Below, in pieces: positions 34,259 through 42,603 of a DNA stretch of 64,000 nt (position 1 is its first letter; every line of letters starts with the position of its first letter). Below the pieces are notes generated by a model, which saw nothing but the letters and a program-made list of their open reading frames with translations, ran no database searches and was not told where the DNA came from. The DNA is from JAJFFW01 sp038531315 (GTDB lineage Bacteria > Pseudomonadota > Alphaproteobacteria > Caulobacterales > Parvularculaceae), in assembly GCA_038531315.1 (NCBI GenBank), contig JBCBBT010000003.1:44433-108432 (forward strand). The letters run 5' to 3'. Made by a program: the position numbers and the translations under genes.

Positions 34259-35302
34259 TTAGGGGCAAGGGTTCGGCAATCGCGCATGAATGCTGTTCAC
34301 AGCCGTTTCCATTTCCTCCGTCCACGCAATATCGACAGAATCAAGAATGGTCCTGAGTTGATCTTCGCTGCTGGCGCCAAAAATATTCGATGTCACAAAG
34401 CAGCGCGTCGTCACAAATTGCATGGCGAAAGCGGCGGGGTCGAGATCGAATTGCCGCGCAAGCGCCACATAGGCGCGCACCGCGTCGTCCGCAGACGGCG
34501 TTTCGTATCGGTCGAGCCGTCCAAACAGCGCGCCGCGCGAGCCTGACGGGGCGGGGCCGTCGAGATATTTGCCGGTTAGAACGCCTTGTCCGATCGGCGA
34601 ATAGGCGAGGAGGCCGACTTGTTCCTGCATGGCGATTTCGGCGAGCGCGATTTCGAAATACCGATTGACCAGATTATAGGCGTTTTGAATGGAGTGAATG
34701 CGCGGCGCCTTGCCGTCGTCGCTCAGCTTTAATTGCTTCATGACGCCCCAGCCGGTCTCGTTCGAGACGCCAAAGTGGCGGATCTTTCCCTGGTCCTGGA
34801 GATCGCCGATCGCGCCCAGGGTTTCTTCAAATGCGATCCAGTCATCCTTGTAGTCTTCGTAACCGGTCAGCTCCGCGCCGAACAGGGGCGCTTTTCGATC
34901 TGGCCAATGGGTCTGATAAAGATCGATATAGTCCGACTGCAGATTTTGAAGCGATCGCTCAACGGCGGTGAAAACCTGATCGCGCGCCAGCCTTGGGTTC
35001 TGGCCGTCGCGAATATAGTCAAGGCCCGACCGTCCGGTGACCTTCGTCGCCAGGACGATCCGGTCGCGCACGCCGCGTTCTTTCATCCAGCGCCCGACGA
35101 TGCGCTCGGACTCGCCTTGCGTTTCCGGTTTCGGCGGGATGGTGTAAAGCTCGGCGGTGTCAAAGAAATTGACGCCGCGCTCCAGGCATACGTCCATCTG
35201 CTTGAACGCGTCGCGCTCGTCGATCTGATCGCCATACATCATCGTGCCGAGGCACAGGGCTGAAACGTCAATGTCTGTGCGCCCGAGGCGTCTTTTTTCC
35301 AT
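34259..35302 (-). CDS. Tas-like aldo/keto reductase
   Basis: The 347-residue aldo/keto reductase has the TIM-barrel with the catalytic tetrad: Asp and Tyr in FFDTAELY, Lys in VLATKV, His in LYQTHWPD. It resembles E. coli Tas in length and in the PPKPETQGESERIVGRW segment. It would reduce carbonyls with NADPH; the physiological substrate is unknown. ATG 35302 is supported by AAGGAGAC at 35311-35318; the upstream in-frame start at 35383 is not. Confidence 0.93.
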   Translation of the reverse strand: MEKRRLGRTDIDVSALCLGTMMYGDQIDERDAFKQMDVCLERGVNFFDTAELYTIPPKPETQGESERIVGRWMKERGVRDRIVLATKVTGRSGLDYIRDGQNPRLARDQVFTAVERSLQNLQSDYIDLYQTHWPDRKAPLFGAELTGYEDYKDDWIAFEETLGAIGDLQDQGKIRHFGVSNETGWGVMKQLKLSDDGKAPRIHSIQNAYNLVNRYFEIALAEIAMQEQVGLLAYSPIGQGVLTGKYLDGPAPSGSRGALFGRLDRYETPSADDAVRAYVALARQFDLDPAAFAMQFVTTRCFVTSNIFGASSEDQLRTILDSVDIAWTEEMETAVNSIHARLPNPCP

Positions 35303-35464
35303 GTCTGCTGGTCTCCTTGATCGCGGCGATACGCTTTCCCGCGCCTTGCGAAATTTCGCAACAGGCCAGACGAAAAAAAACACCGCAAGACGCGCGAGAG
35401 GTGCGCGCGACGGGTGCGCGCGGCGCTCTTAAAGCCGGCTCTTAAGCGGGATTGCACTGGATTT

Positions 35465-35493
35465 GGATTGAGCTGAATTGGGATTGAGCTGAA
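35465..35493. repeat. 13-bp direct repeat
   Basis: GGATTGAGCTGAA occurs at 35465-35477 and 35481-35493, with a related GGATTTGGATTG just before. It lies upstream of the ORF at 35560. Regulatory meaning is unknown. Confidence 0.7.
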
Positions 35494-35559
35494 CAGCGTC
35501 GGGATTGAAATCGACGTGCGGCGAAGCCATTTTAACGCCAGCTAGATGCGGAGGAGCGC

Positions 35560-36174
35560 ATGCGTCGCCCCAATCACCTGAAAACAGTGCTGCTCGGCGC
35601 TGTCGCCGTCGCAAGCCTCATCGCGGCGCCGGCGCACGCAAGTGATGAGCCCGGGGCGTTAACGCCGGCGCCGGCTGCGATCGTTGAAAGCGCCGCTGCG
35701 CCGCAAGAGGCGCGCGCGGCGCAAGAGGCGGGCGCTGGCGACGCGGCGGCGTCCTGGCGTCAGCCGTGGAGCGCGCTGAGCGTTGCGGCGGCCGGGGTGC
35801 TCGCCGCCATGCTGGCGGGGGCGGGCGCTCTGCTTGCGCGCCTGACCGGAAGACGTCCCGCCGCAGGCGGGGCTTGGGAAAAAACACATCGTCGCAATTC
35901 ATCCGCCGCCATTTCGGATACTGCAACGCCGACGGGCGGGTTTCGCGCCGCCTTCAGCCGCGTCGCCGGCGGAAGCGCGCGCGCCATCGCGGCGCTTGCC
36001 GGCTTCGCTGTTGCGGCGGCGGTTATCGGCGGCGGTTTTGCCGCGCTTTTTGACAATCCGGTCGGCCGGCAATGGCTCGCCGGATTTGTCATCGGGTCCG
36101 CCGGGCTTTTGTCCGCGCGTTTTCTCATGGCGCATGTTAGCGGCGCAAGCTTTGGCCGAGCGGGCGTGCGCTGA
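35560..36174 (+). CDS. Ala-rich membrane protein of unknown function
   Basis: The 204-residue protein is not recognised. It has a signal peptide (about 1-28, ending APAHAS), an Ala/Glu/Gln-rich linker, a membrane segment at about 72-94, a basic loop, then two more hydrophobic stretches (about 138-162 and 172-190). It stands alone on the plus strand. Confidence 0.7.
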   Translation: MRRPNHLKTVLLGAVAVASLIAAPAHASDEPGALTPAPAAIVESAAAPQEARAAQEAGAGDAAASWRQPWSALSVAAAGVLAAMLAGAGALLARLTGRRPAAGGAWEKTHRRNSSAAISDTATPTGGFRAAFSRVAGGSARAIAALAGFAVAAAVIGGGFAALFDNPVGRQWLAGFVIGSAGLLSARFLMAHVSGASFGRAGVR

Positions 36175-36382
36175 CGCTGCGTCCTGCGCTCTTATCCGGC
36201 CGACCGACGTTCCGAGGCCGGCGGTACAATAACATCTCTCAAGGCGCGCCCTAACGCTTGCGGCAATGACCCTAATACTCGCGCTAATGTGACGGGTTCG
36301 GCGCTCGCCAATGCGCATCGCCGTCCTAAATGAGCTTCCGCGGCCTTCTCCATCGCACCCTCTGACAGAAAGGATTTCAGCC

Positions 36383-36931
36383 ATGACCGACTTCACTATC
36401 CACAACGCCGAGAACAGCGAGGGCGAGCGCGCCGAGGTGCTCCAAACGGCGCAATCGAAATATGGATTTGTCCCCAACCTTATCGGCGGTCTCGCCGAGG
36501 CGCCGGCGGCGGCGCGCGCTTACATGGCGATTGGCGCGGAAGTCGGCAAAACCTCCTTTACGCCGACCGAGCGGCACGTCGCGTGGTTCGCTGTCAATTA
36601 CTACAACAACTGCCACTACTGCATGCCCGCCCATACGGCGGTCGCCAAGGGCGAAAAGATTGACGATGCGGTGATTGAAACCGCGCGCAATGGCGGCGGC
36701 TATGAAGACGCCAGATTGCAGGCGTTGCACAGCTTCATGACCCTGCTGGTCGAACACCGCGGCGAAATCGAAGACGAAGATGTCGAGGAATTCATCGAGG
36801 CCGGCTTCACCCAACAAAACGTGGTCGAGGCGATCTTGATCATCACCCACAAGACGCTGTCGAACTACGCCAATCATGTCCTGAAAACGCCGGTCGACGA
36901 CGCCTTCAAAGCGTTCAGTTGGTCAAAATAG
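36383..36931 (+). CDS. Carboxymuconolactone decarboxylase-like (AhpD-fold) protein
   Basis: This is a 182-residue AhpD-fold protein. The redox motif is in NNCHYCMPAHTAVAKGEKI (about 74-92), with the CxxC pair and the nearby His of peroxidase-active members. NVVEAILIITHKTLSNYANHVLKTPVD near the end is typical. It probably acts in peroxide defence or as a disulfide reductase. ATG 36383 follows AGAAAGGA at a good distance. A CtrA-type box follows its stop codon. Confidence 0.88.
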   Translation: MTDFTIHNAENSEGERAEVLQTAQSKYGFVPNLIGGLAEAPAAARAYMAIGAEVGKTSFTPTERHVAWFAVNYYNNCHYCMPAHTAVAKGEKIDDAVIETARNGGGYEDARLQALHSFMTLLVEHRGEIEDEDVEEFIEAGFTQQNVVEAILIITHKTLSNYANHVLKTPVDDAFKAFSWSK

Positions 36932-36942
36932 AAAGTGATTTG

Positions 36943-36957
36943 TTAAATTAAAATTAA
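36943..36957 (+). promoter_or_regulatory. CtrA-type binding box upstream of a putative sRNA and rpe
   Basis: TTAA-ATTAAAA-TTAAC matches the full TTAA-N7-TTAAC consensus of the cell-cycle regulator CtrA. It lies 12 bp after the previous stop codon. A palindrome AATTAC-A-GTAATT (36963-36975) follows, which also contains a possible -10 (TAATTT). The spacing suits a CtrA-activated promoter. AT-richness makes chance matches possible. Confidence 0.4.
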
Positions 36958-36982
36958 CCAATAATTACAGTAATTTGTGGCG

Positions 36983-37125
36983 AAATTCTCATGTATTGGC
37001 CTCAATCTCGCCCTAATCGTTGAGTAGCTTCATAATTGTAATTCGCTGGCGCTGCGCCAGCATGGCACTACGCACTTCACAAGCATCTCTTCTAAAACCC
37101 GCCCTTTGGGGCGGGTTCTTTTTTT
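36983..37125 (+). ncRNA. Candidate small RNA upstream of rpe
   Basis: The region between a putative promoter (CtrA box at 36943) and a strong terminator (37096-37125) has no credible ORF. It includes a stable hairpin, GCTGGCGC-T-GCGCCAGC, near 37047-37063. This is the organisation of a roughly 140-nt independently transcribed sRNA. Alternatively it is simply the 3' UTR and terminator of the AhpD-fold gene. The 5' end is a guess. Confidence 0.3.
37096..37125 (+). terminator. Strong intrinsic terminator
   Basis: AACCCGCCC-TTTG-GGGCGGGTT forms a nine-pair stem followed by CTTTTTTT. It separates the AhpD-fold gene or sRNA from rpe. Confidence 0.92.
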
Positions 37126-37208
37126 GTGCAGAATTTCATCATCGACGCCGCAAATTCCGGGCGCGTTTTGTTGCGACTCGCAGCCGCATCAAGATACACC
37201 CGATAGCT

Positions 37209-37871
37209 ATGAGTACTGTGCGCGTCGCCCCCTCGATTTTATCGGCCGATTTCGCGCGTCTCGGCGCGGAGATCGAAGCGATCGACGCGGCCGGCGCGGA
37301 CTTTGTCCATGTCGATGTAATGGACGGTCATTTCGTCCCGAACCTGACATTGGGGCCGATGATCGTCAAAGCGGTGCGCGGCGCGACGCAGCTGCCTTTT
37401 GACGTCCATCTCATGATTGCGCCTGTTGATCCTTATATCGAGGCTTTTGCGGAGGCGGGGGCCGATATCCTGACCTTTCATCCGGAGGCCGGTCCGCACG
37501 CCCATCGCACGATCCAGTCGATCCGCGCCAACGGCGTCAAGGCGGGGATTTCGCTCAACCCGGCGACGCCGGCGGCGGTCATTGAGCCGGTGATCGACGA
37601 TATCGACCTCGTATTGGTGATGACGGTCAATCCGGGCTTCGGCGGACAGGCGTTTATCGAATCGCAACTGCGCAAGATCGAAACCATCCGCGCCATGATT
37701 GACCGGACCGGGCGCGATATCATGCTTGAGGTGGACGGCGGCGTGAACGCTGCGACCGCGCGCGCCTGCGTCGATGCGGGCGCCAATGTTCTGGTCGCGG
37801 GCTCCGCCGTCTTTCGCGGCGGCCCGGAACAGTATGCGGATAATATCGCAGCGTTAAAGAACGCGCGCTAG
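37209..37871 (+). CDS. rpe: Ribulose-phosphate 3-epimerase
   Basis: The 220-residue TIM-barrel enzyme interconverts ribulose 5-phosphate and xylulose 5-phosphate in the pentose phosphate pathway. VAPSILSADFARLG (6-19), HVDVMDGHFVPNLTLGP (about 35-51) with metal-binding His and Asp, DVHLMI, VMTVNPGFGGQ and DGGVNAAT form the expected set. The open frame runs upstream through the terminator, but ATG 37209 is the family start. It leads rpe-heparinase-CapD-purH. Confidence 0.97.
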   Translation: MSTVRVAPSILSADFARLGAEIEAIDAAGADFVHVDVMDGHFVPNLTLGPMIVKAVRGATQLPFDVHLMIAPVDPYIEAFAEAGADILTFHPEAGPHAHRTIQSIRANGVKAGISLNPATPAAVIEPVIDDIDLVLVMTVNPGFGGQAFIESQLRKIETIRAMIDRTGRDIMLEVDGGVNAATARACVDAGANVLVAGSAVFRGGPEQYADNIAALKNAR

Positions 37872-37883
37872 GGGAGCTTAACA

Positions 37884-39629
37884 GTGTCTGGTCGAGAGGC
37901 TCGCGCACGGTTTGAACACAAAGCCGCCGCCAAACAATCCGGCGAGGGCGCTCTCAATCGTCTGCAACGCGTTTGGGGCGAGAGCCCTTTTTATCAGGCC
38001 CAGCTGCGCGGTCCGGCCCCGGATCGTTTCCGGCATATTCCGATTGATCCGCGCACGCCAAATCCCGCGATTGCGGACATGGTGACCAGCGGCAAGTTTG
38101 TCATCGGGGCCGACAGTATCGACGCCGAAGGCGAGATTGACGCGCTGTGGGACAAGGCCCAGACAGGAAGCGCGCTGCACGCTTTCCTGCATGAATATTC
38201 ATGGCTGCGCCACGCCGCGTCCCTTGGCGAAGCGGGCAAAGCGCCGGCCAAGGCGCTGAGCGAAGCGTGGCTCGATCGTTATGAACGCTGGGCGCCTGAC
38301 GCCTGGGCGCCGGCGCTCTGTGCGGAGCGGCTGACGCAATTGTGCTGTCACGGAGCGTTGATCGTTCGCGGCGAGGACCCGCTATGGCGCAGCCGTGTCC
38401 TGACGTCGATGGCGCGCCAGACACGCCATCTTGCGAAAACCTCCCATAAGGCGGCCGACGGCGAAGAGCGCCTGATGACGGCGCTTGGCCTGACGATCGC
38501 CGGGCTTTGTCTGCCGGGATGCGATGCGCCGGCCGAGCGCGGGCTTGAGATCCTGCGCCGTGAGTTGCGGCTGCAGTTCAGGCCCGATGGCGGCCATATC
38601 AGCCGTAATCCGTCGCGCCAGTTGTCGATCATGATCCGGCTACAAATGATCGTCAAAGCGATCGAAGCGCGCGGCGTCGCCTGTCCGGGTTTTTTGAAAC
38701 ACGTCTCGGCGCGTGCGGCGACGTTTCTTTATCTCTTTCGGTGCGGCGACGGCCGGCTCGCGGTTTTCAATGGCGGCTATGAAGACGACGGCAAGGCGCT
38801 CACCCATTCTCTTGAAGGCGTTGACAGCGACAAGGCCCCGACGGGGTTCGCCCGCCATAGCGGGTTTCAGCGTCTTGACGCGGCGCGCCTGTCGCTGATC
38901 GCCGACACCGGCGTGATGCGCCGCCCCGCTGACAAACAATCGAGCGATGAGCGCGCAACCGCGCGCGCCGCCAGAAGCGGCGCCGTCCACCACGGCGACA
39001 TGTCGTTTTCTTTGGCGTCCGGACGGGCGCGCCTGATCGTCAATTGCGGGGCCGGCGCGCATATCGACCGCACCTGGGGCGAGGCGCTGCGCCAGCCGGA
39101 CGCCCATTCAAAGCTTTGCTCGCCGCATCAGGGGCCGGAAAGCGCCATCATTCATGGCGGCGTCGTCACCCATCGACGCGGCGAGGATTCGCGCGGCCAG
39201 CTTCTGGAGATTGAGCGGACCGCCGAACGGGCCGAGCGCCCGGACCAGCCGATGCGGCATATTCGGCGGTTTTTTCTGGTGGCGCGGGGCGATGACGTGC
39301 GCGGGCAGGACGTTATCGCCGGCGTTTCCGATGAATTTCTGGAAAGCTTGATCTTGCGGTTTCACCTGCACCCGGCGGTCAAGGCGTCGATGGCGCGCGA
39401 CGGTCGTTCGATCATTCTGGCGGCGCCGAACCACGAGGGCTGGCGGTTTCGGGCGACCGCCCCGGAAATCAGCCTTGAGCGCAGCATCTATTGCGGCGGC
39501 GGCGGGGAGCCGGCGGCTTGCGAGCAAATAGTCGTTCGCCTGCGCGGCTTGCGCTCGCGTCGCTTGGAAGACGCCGATGTCGCAGGTATGGTTGTGAAGT
39601 GGGGGTTCAGGCGCGTCGACGCCGCCTGA
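37884..39629 (+). CDS. Heparinase II/III family protein
   Basis: This 581-residue member of the heparinase II/III-like family has an alpha-helical toroid (to about residue 330) followed by a beta-sandwich. HEYSWLRHAA (about 103-112), LRLQFRPDGGHISRNPSRQL (about 231-250) and HHGDMSFSLASGRARLIVNCGAG (about 370-392) are the conserved segments. No signal peptide is seen, unlike true periplasmic lyases. The alphaproteobacterial gene between rpe and purH is common, but its substrate is not known. The start GTG 37884 follows AGGGGAG, 13 bp after rpe. Confidence 0.92.
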   Translation: MSGREARARFEHKAAAKQSGEGALNRLQRVWGESPFYQAQLRGPAPDRFRHIPIDPRTPNPAIADMVTSGKFVIGADSIDAEGEIDALWDKAQTGSALHAFLHEYSWLRHAASLGEAGKAPAKALSEAWLDRYERWAPDAWAPALCAERLTQLCCHGALIVRGEDPLWRSRVLTSMARQTRHLAKTSHKAADGEERLMTALGLTIAGLCLPGCDAPAERGLEILRRELRLQFRPDGGHISRNPSRQLSIMIRLQMIVKAIEARGVACPGFLKHVSARAATFLYLFRCGDGRLAVFNGGYEDDGKALTHSLEGVDSDKAPTGFARHSGFQRLDAARLSLIADTGVMRRPADKQSSDERATARAARSGAVHHGDMSFSLASGRARLIVNCGAGAHIDRTWGEALRQPDAHSKLCSPHQGPESAIIHGGVVTHRRGEDSRGQLLEIERTAERAERPDQPMRHIRRFFLVARGDDVRGQDVIAGVSDEFLESLILRFHLHPAVKASMARDGRSIILAAPNHEGWRFRATAPEISLERSIYCGGGGEPAACEQIVVRLRGLRSRRLEDADVAGMVVKWGFRRVDAA

Positions 39630-39686
39630 CACACAGCGCTCCGCAGAGTTTTAGCGTCGTCATTATCAGCGGAGCTGCGCGTCGCG

Positions 39687-40880
39687 GTGTTCAATATTCT
39701 CAAGACAGTTTTTGGCAAACAGGAAAAATTCGGCCGGCGGGCGAGCGACATCGATCTCGCCTCGCTCTTGCAAAGGCCCGCGCGGCGGATTGATCAGCGG
39801 GCGGCGAAAAAGCTGATCAACGGCAAGCGCGTTCTGATCACCGGCGCCGGCGGCACAATCGGCTCGGAGCTTGTCCGCCAGACGGTGGCGTTCGAGCCGG
39901 CCAAGCTCGCCCTGATCGATAACGCGGAGTTCAACCTCTATCAGATCGACCTTGAAATGCGCGAGGCGGGGTTCGGCGATCTGATTTATTCTTCGCTGAC
40001 GGATGTTTGCCGGCGCGAGCATCTCGACAAGGTATTCGAGATCGTCAGGCCCGAAATCGTTTTGCATGCCGCCGCGTTCAAGCATGTCCCGATTGTGGAA
40101 CAAAACCGTTGTGCCGGCGCCTTGACCAATGTCCTCGGCGCTAAAAATGTATTCGATGCGGCGACTGAGGCGGGCGCCAGCGCGGTTGTGACGATCTCAA
40201 CGGACAAAGCCGTCAATCCGACCAGCTTCATGGGCGCGACCAAGCGGATCGCCGAGCTCTATGCGCAGGCTCTTGATGTTGCGCAAAACGATACGCGCTT
40301 CGTCACCGTTCGTTTCGGCAATGTGCTCGGCTCAACCGGCTCCGTCGCGCCGCTCTTTGAACGTCAGATTGAACGCGGCGGACCGGTCACGGTCACCCAT
40401 CCGGACATTTCGCGCTACTTCATGACGACGCGCGAGGCGGTGCAGTTGGTGTTGCAATCGGCGGCGCTCGATCAGTCGGCTTCCAGCGTCGTCGCCCATG
40501 ACGGCCGGATCTTTGTTCTCGACATGGGCGAGCCGGTGCGCATTCTTGACCTGGCGAAACGGATGATCGAGGCTTATGGCCACAAACCCGGCGAAGACAT
40601 CGAAATCAGGTTTACCGGGCTGCGTCCGGGTGAGAAATTGTTTGAAGAAATCTTTCTGGATACGGATAAACTCGTGAAAACCGGCGCTGACGGTGTTCTT
40701 CTGGCTTCGCCGGCGATGATCGATCTGCCGCTGCTGGCGCCGCGGTTTTCTGACGTTATCGATGCGGCGCTCGCCGGCGATCAGGAAAATCTTGACGAGG
40801 CGGTTCATTATCTGGTGCCTGAATTTAACCCGACGGAACCGAGCGATCAGGCGACCGCGAAAAAACAGCAATCGAACTAG
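39687..40880 (+). CDS. CapD/PglF-like nucleotide-sugar 4,6-dehydratase, soluble form
   Basis: The 397-residue extended SDR has the NAD motif TGAGGTIGS (about 51-59). STDKAVNPTSFMGATKR (about 171-187) carries Met in the position of the usual active-site Tyr, as in UDP-GlcNAc inverting or retaining 4,6-dehydratases. It ends with the polysaccharide biosynthesis pattern GEPVRILDLAKRMI and TGLRPGEKLFEE. Long homologues carry four N-terminal membrane helices and a CoA-binding-like domain; here only about 46 residues precede the fold. It probably makes a 4-keto-6-deoxy sugar for surface glycans. The start is GTG 39687. Confidence 0.9.
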   Translation: MFNILKTVFGKQEKFGRRASDIDLASLLQRPARRIDQRAAKKLINGKRVLITGAGGTIGSELVRQTVAFEPAKLALIDNAEFNLYQIDLEMREAGFGDLIYSSLTDVCRREHLDKVFEIVRPEIVLHAAAFKHVPIVEQNRCAGALTNVLGAKNVFDAATEAGASAVVTISTDKAVNPTSFMGATKRIAELYAQALDVAQNDTRFVTVRFGNVLGSTGSVAPLFERQIERGGPVTVTHPDISRYFMTTREAVQLVLQSAALDQSASSVVAHDGRIFVLDMGEPVRILDLAKRMIEAYGHKPGEDIEIRFTGLRPGEKLFEEIFLDTDKLVKTGADGVLLASPAMIDLPLLAPRFSDVIDAALAGDQENLDEAVHYLVPEFNPTEPSDQATAKKQQSN

Positions 40881-40976
40881 GCGGGCCCGCCGGTTGACCG
40901 CCGCCAGTGAGTCCGCGTAGGCGCTGGGGCGAAGGGTCCGGCCGTCTGGCGCCGGTCCGCAGGATGGAGGGTTTCC

Positions 40977-42560
40977 ATGTCGGACATTCGCCGTATTCGC
41001 CGCGCGTTGATCTCGGTGTCGGACAAGAAGGGCGTCGTCGGCCTCGCCGAAAGGCTCGCGAGGGCGGGCGTCGATCTCGTCTCGACCGGCGGGACAGCGC
41101 GGGCGCTGCGCGCGGCGGGCCTTACGGTGCGCGACGTTTCTGAATTGACGCATTTTCCGGAAATGATGGACGGGCGCGTGAAGACGCTGCATCCGGCGGT
41201 TCATGGCGGATTGCTCGCCTTGCGCGATAATGACGAACATCTGGCCGCGATGGATGACCATGCGATCGCGCCGATCGACCTTCTCGTCGTCAACCTTTAT
41301 CCGTTCGAAGAAACGCTTGCCGCGGGCGGCGATTATCGCGCCTGTGTTGAAAATATCGATATTGGCGGGCCGGCGATGATCCGCGCCGCGGCGAAGAACC
41401 ATGACGGCGTCGCCGTTGTGACGGACCCTGACGATTATGAAGGTGTTATCGCGGCTATTGAAGCCGACGGGGGCGTCCCCTTCGCCGAGCGCAAAAGGCT
41501 CGCCGCCAAAGCCTATGCGCGCACTGCCGCCTATGACAGCGCAATCGCGGCGTGGTTGGCGCAGGAAGTCGGCGAGGCATTCCCCAAACACATGACGGTA
41601 AGCGGCGGCCGTCGCGCGACGTTGCGCTATGGTGAAAACCCGCACCAGAAAGCCGCGTTCTATGCTTCGGGGACGCCGCGTCCGGGCGCTGCGACCGCGC
41701 GCCAGGTTCAGGGCAAGGAACTTTCCTACAATAATCTCAACGATACGGACGCCGCCTACGAATTAATCGGTGAGCTCGGCGATCAACGCCCGGCAGTCGC
41801 AATCATCAAACATGCCAATCCGTGCGGCGCGGCGCAGGGCGACACCCTCCAGGACGCTTATGACAAAGCGCTCTTGTGCGATCCGGTATCGGCGTTCGGC
41901 GGCATTGTCGCCCTGAACGGGCCGCTCGACGAGGCGACCGCCGCCAAGATCACTCAAGTTTTTACCGAAGTCGTTATCGCGCCGGGAGCGGACGAGGCGG
42001 CGCTGAAGATCTTCGCCAAGAAGAAGAATTTGCGGCTTCTCCTGACCGACGGATTGCCGGACCCGGCGGCGCAAGGGACGATCATCAAGCCGATCGCCGG
42101 CGGGTTTCTCGCGCAATCGCGCGACAGCGGACGCATCAGCGCGGACGATCTTAACATTGTCACGAAGCGCAAACCGGATGCGCGCGAGATCGCCGACATG
42201 GTGTTTGCGTTTCGCGTCGCCAAGCACGTGAAATCAAACGCGATTGTCTATGTCAAAGACGGGGCGACTGTCGGCGTCGGGGCCGGTCAGATGAGCCGGG
42301 TCGATTCAAGCCGGATCGCGGCGCACAAATCGCGCGACGCCGCTGAAGCGGCGGGGCTCAACGCCCCTCTGGCGCAAGGCTCGGTGGTGGCGTCCGATGC
42401 GTTTTTCCCTTTTGCGGACGGGCTTCTCGCCGCTGCGGAAGCCGGCGCAACGGCGATTATTCAGCCCGGCGGCTCCATGCGCGACGAGGAAGTGATCGCC
42501 GCCGCTGACGAGGCCGGCCTCGCCATGGCGTTCACCGGCATGCGCCATTTCCGCCACTAG
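40977..42560 (+). CDS. purH: Bifunctional AICAR transformylase/IMP cyclohydrolase
   Basis: The 527-residue PurH catalyses the last two steps of IMP synthesis. The N-terminal MGS-like cyclohydrolase domain (RRALISVSDKKGVVGLAERLARAGVDLVSTGGTA) and the AICAR transformylase domain (LRYGENPHQKAAFY near 220; KHANPCGAA near 281; SNAIVYVKDGATVGVGAGQMSRVDS near 422) are intact. The C-terminus ends in FTGMRHFRH. GGAGG lies just before the ATG. Confidence 0.98.
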   Translation: MSDIRRIRRALISVSDKKGVVGLAERLARAGVDLVSTGGTARALRAAGLTVRDVSELTHFPEMMDGRVKTLHPAVHGGLLALRDNDEHLAAMDDHAIAPIDLLVVNLYPFEETLAAGGDYRACVENIDIGGPAMIRAAAKNHDGVAVVTDPDDYEGVIAAIEADGGVPFAERKRLAAKAYARTAAYDSAIAAWLAQEVGEAFPKHMTVSGGRRATLRYGENPHQKAAFYASGTPRPGAATARQVQGKELSYNNLNDTDAAYELIGELGDQRPAVAIIKHANPCGAAQGDTLQDAYDKALLCDPVSAFGGIVALNGPLDEATAAKITQVFTEVVIAPGADEAALKIFAKKKNLRLLLTDGLPDPAAQGTIIKPIAGGFLAQSRDSGRISADDLNIVTKRKPDAREIADMVFAFRVAKHVKSNAIVYVKDGATVGVGAGQMSRVDSSRIAAHKSRDAAEAAGLNAPLAQGSVVASDAFFPFADGLLAAAEAGATAIIQPGGSMRDEEVIAAADEAGLAMAFTGMRHFRH

Positions 42561-42603
42561 CCGATTATTGTACTCAGTATAGAGATCGATAATGTCATCT
42601 GTC

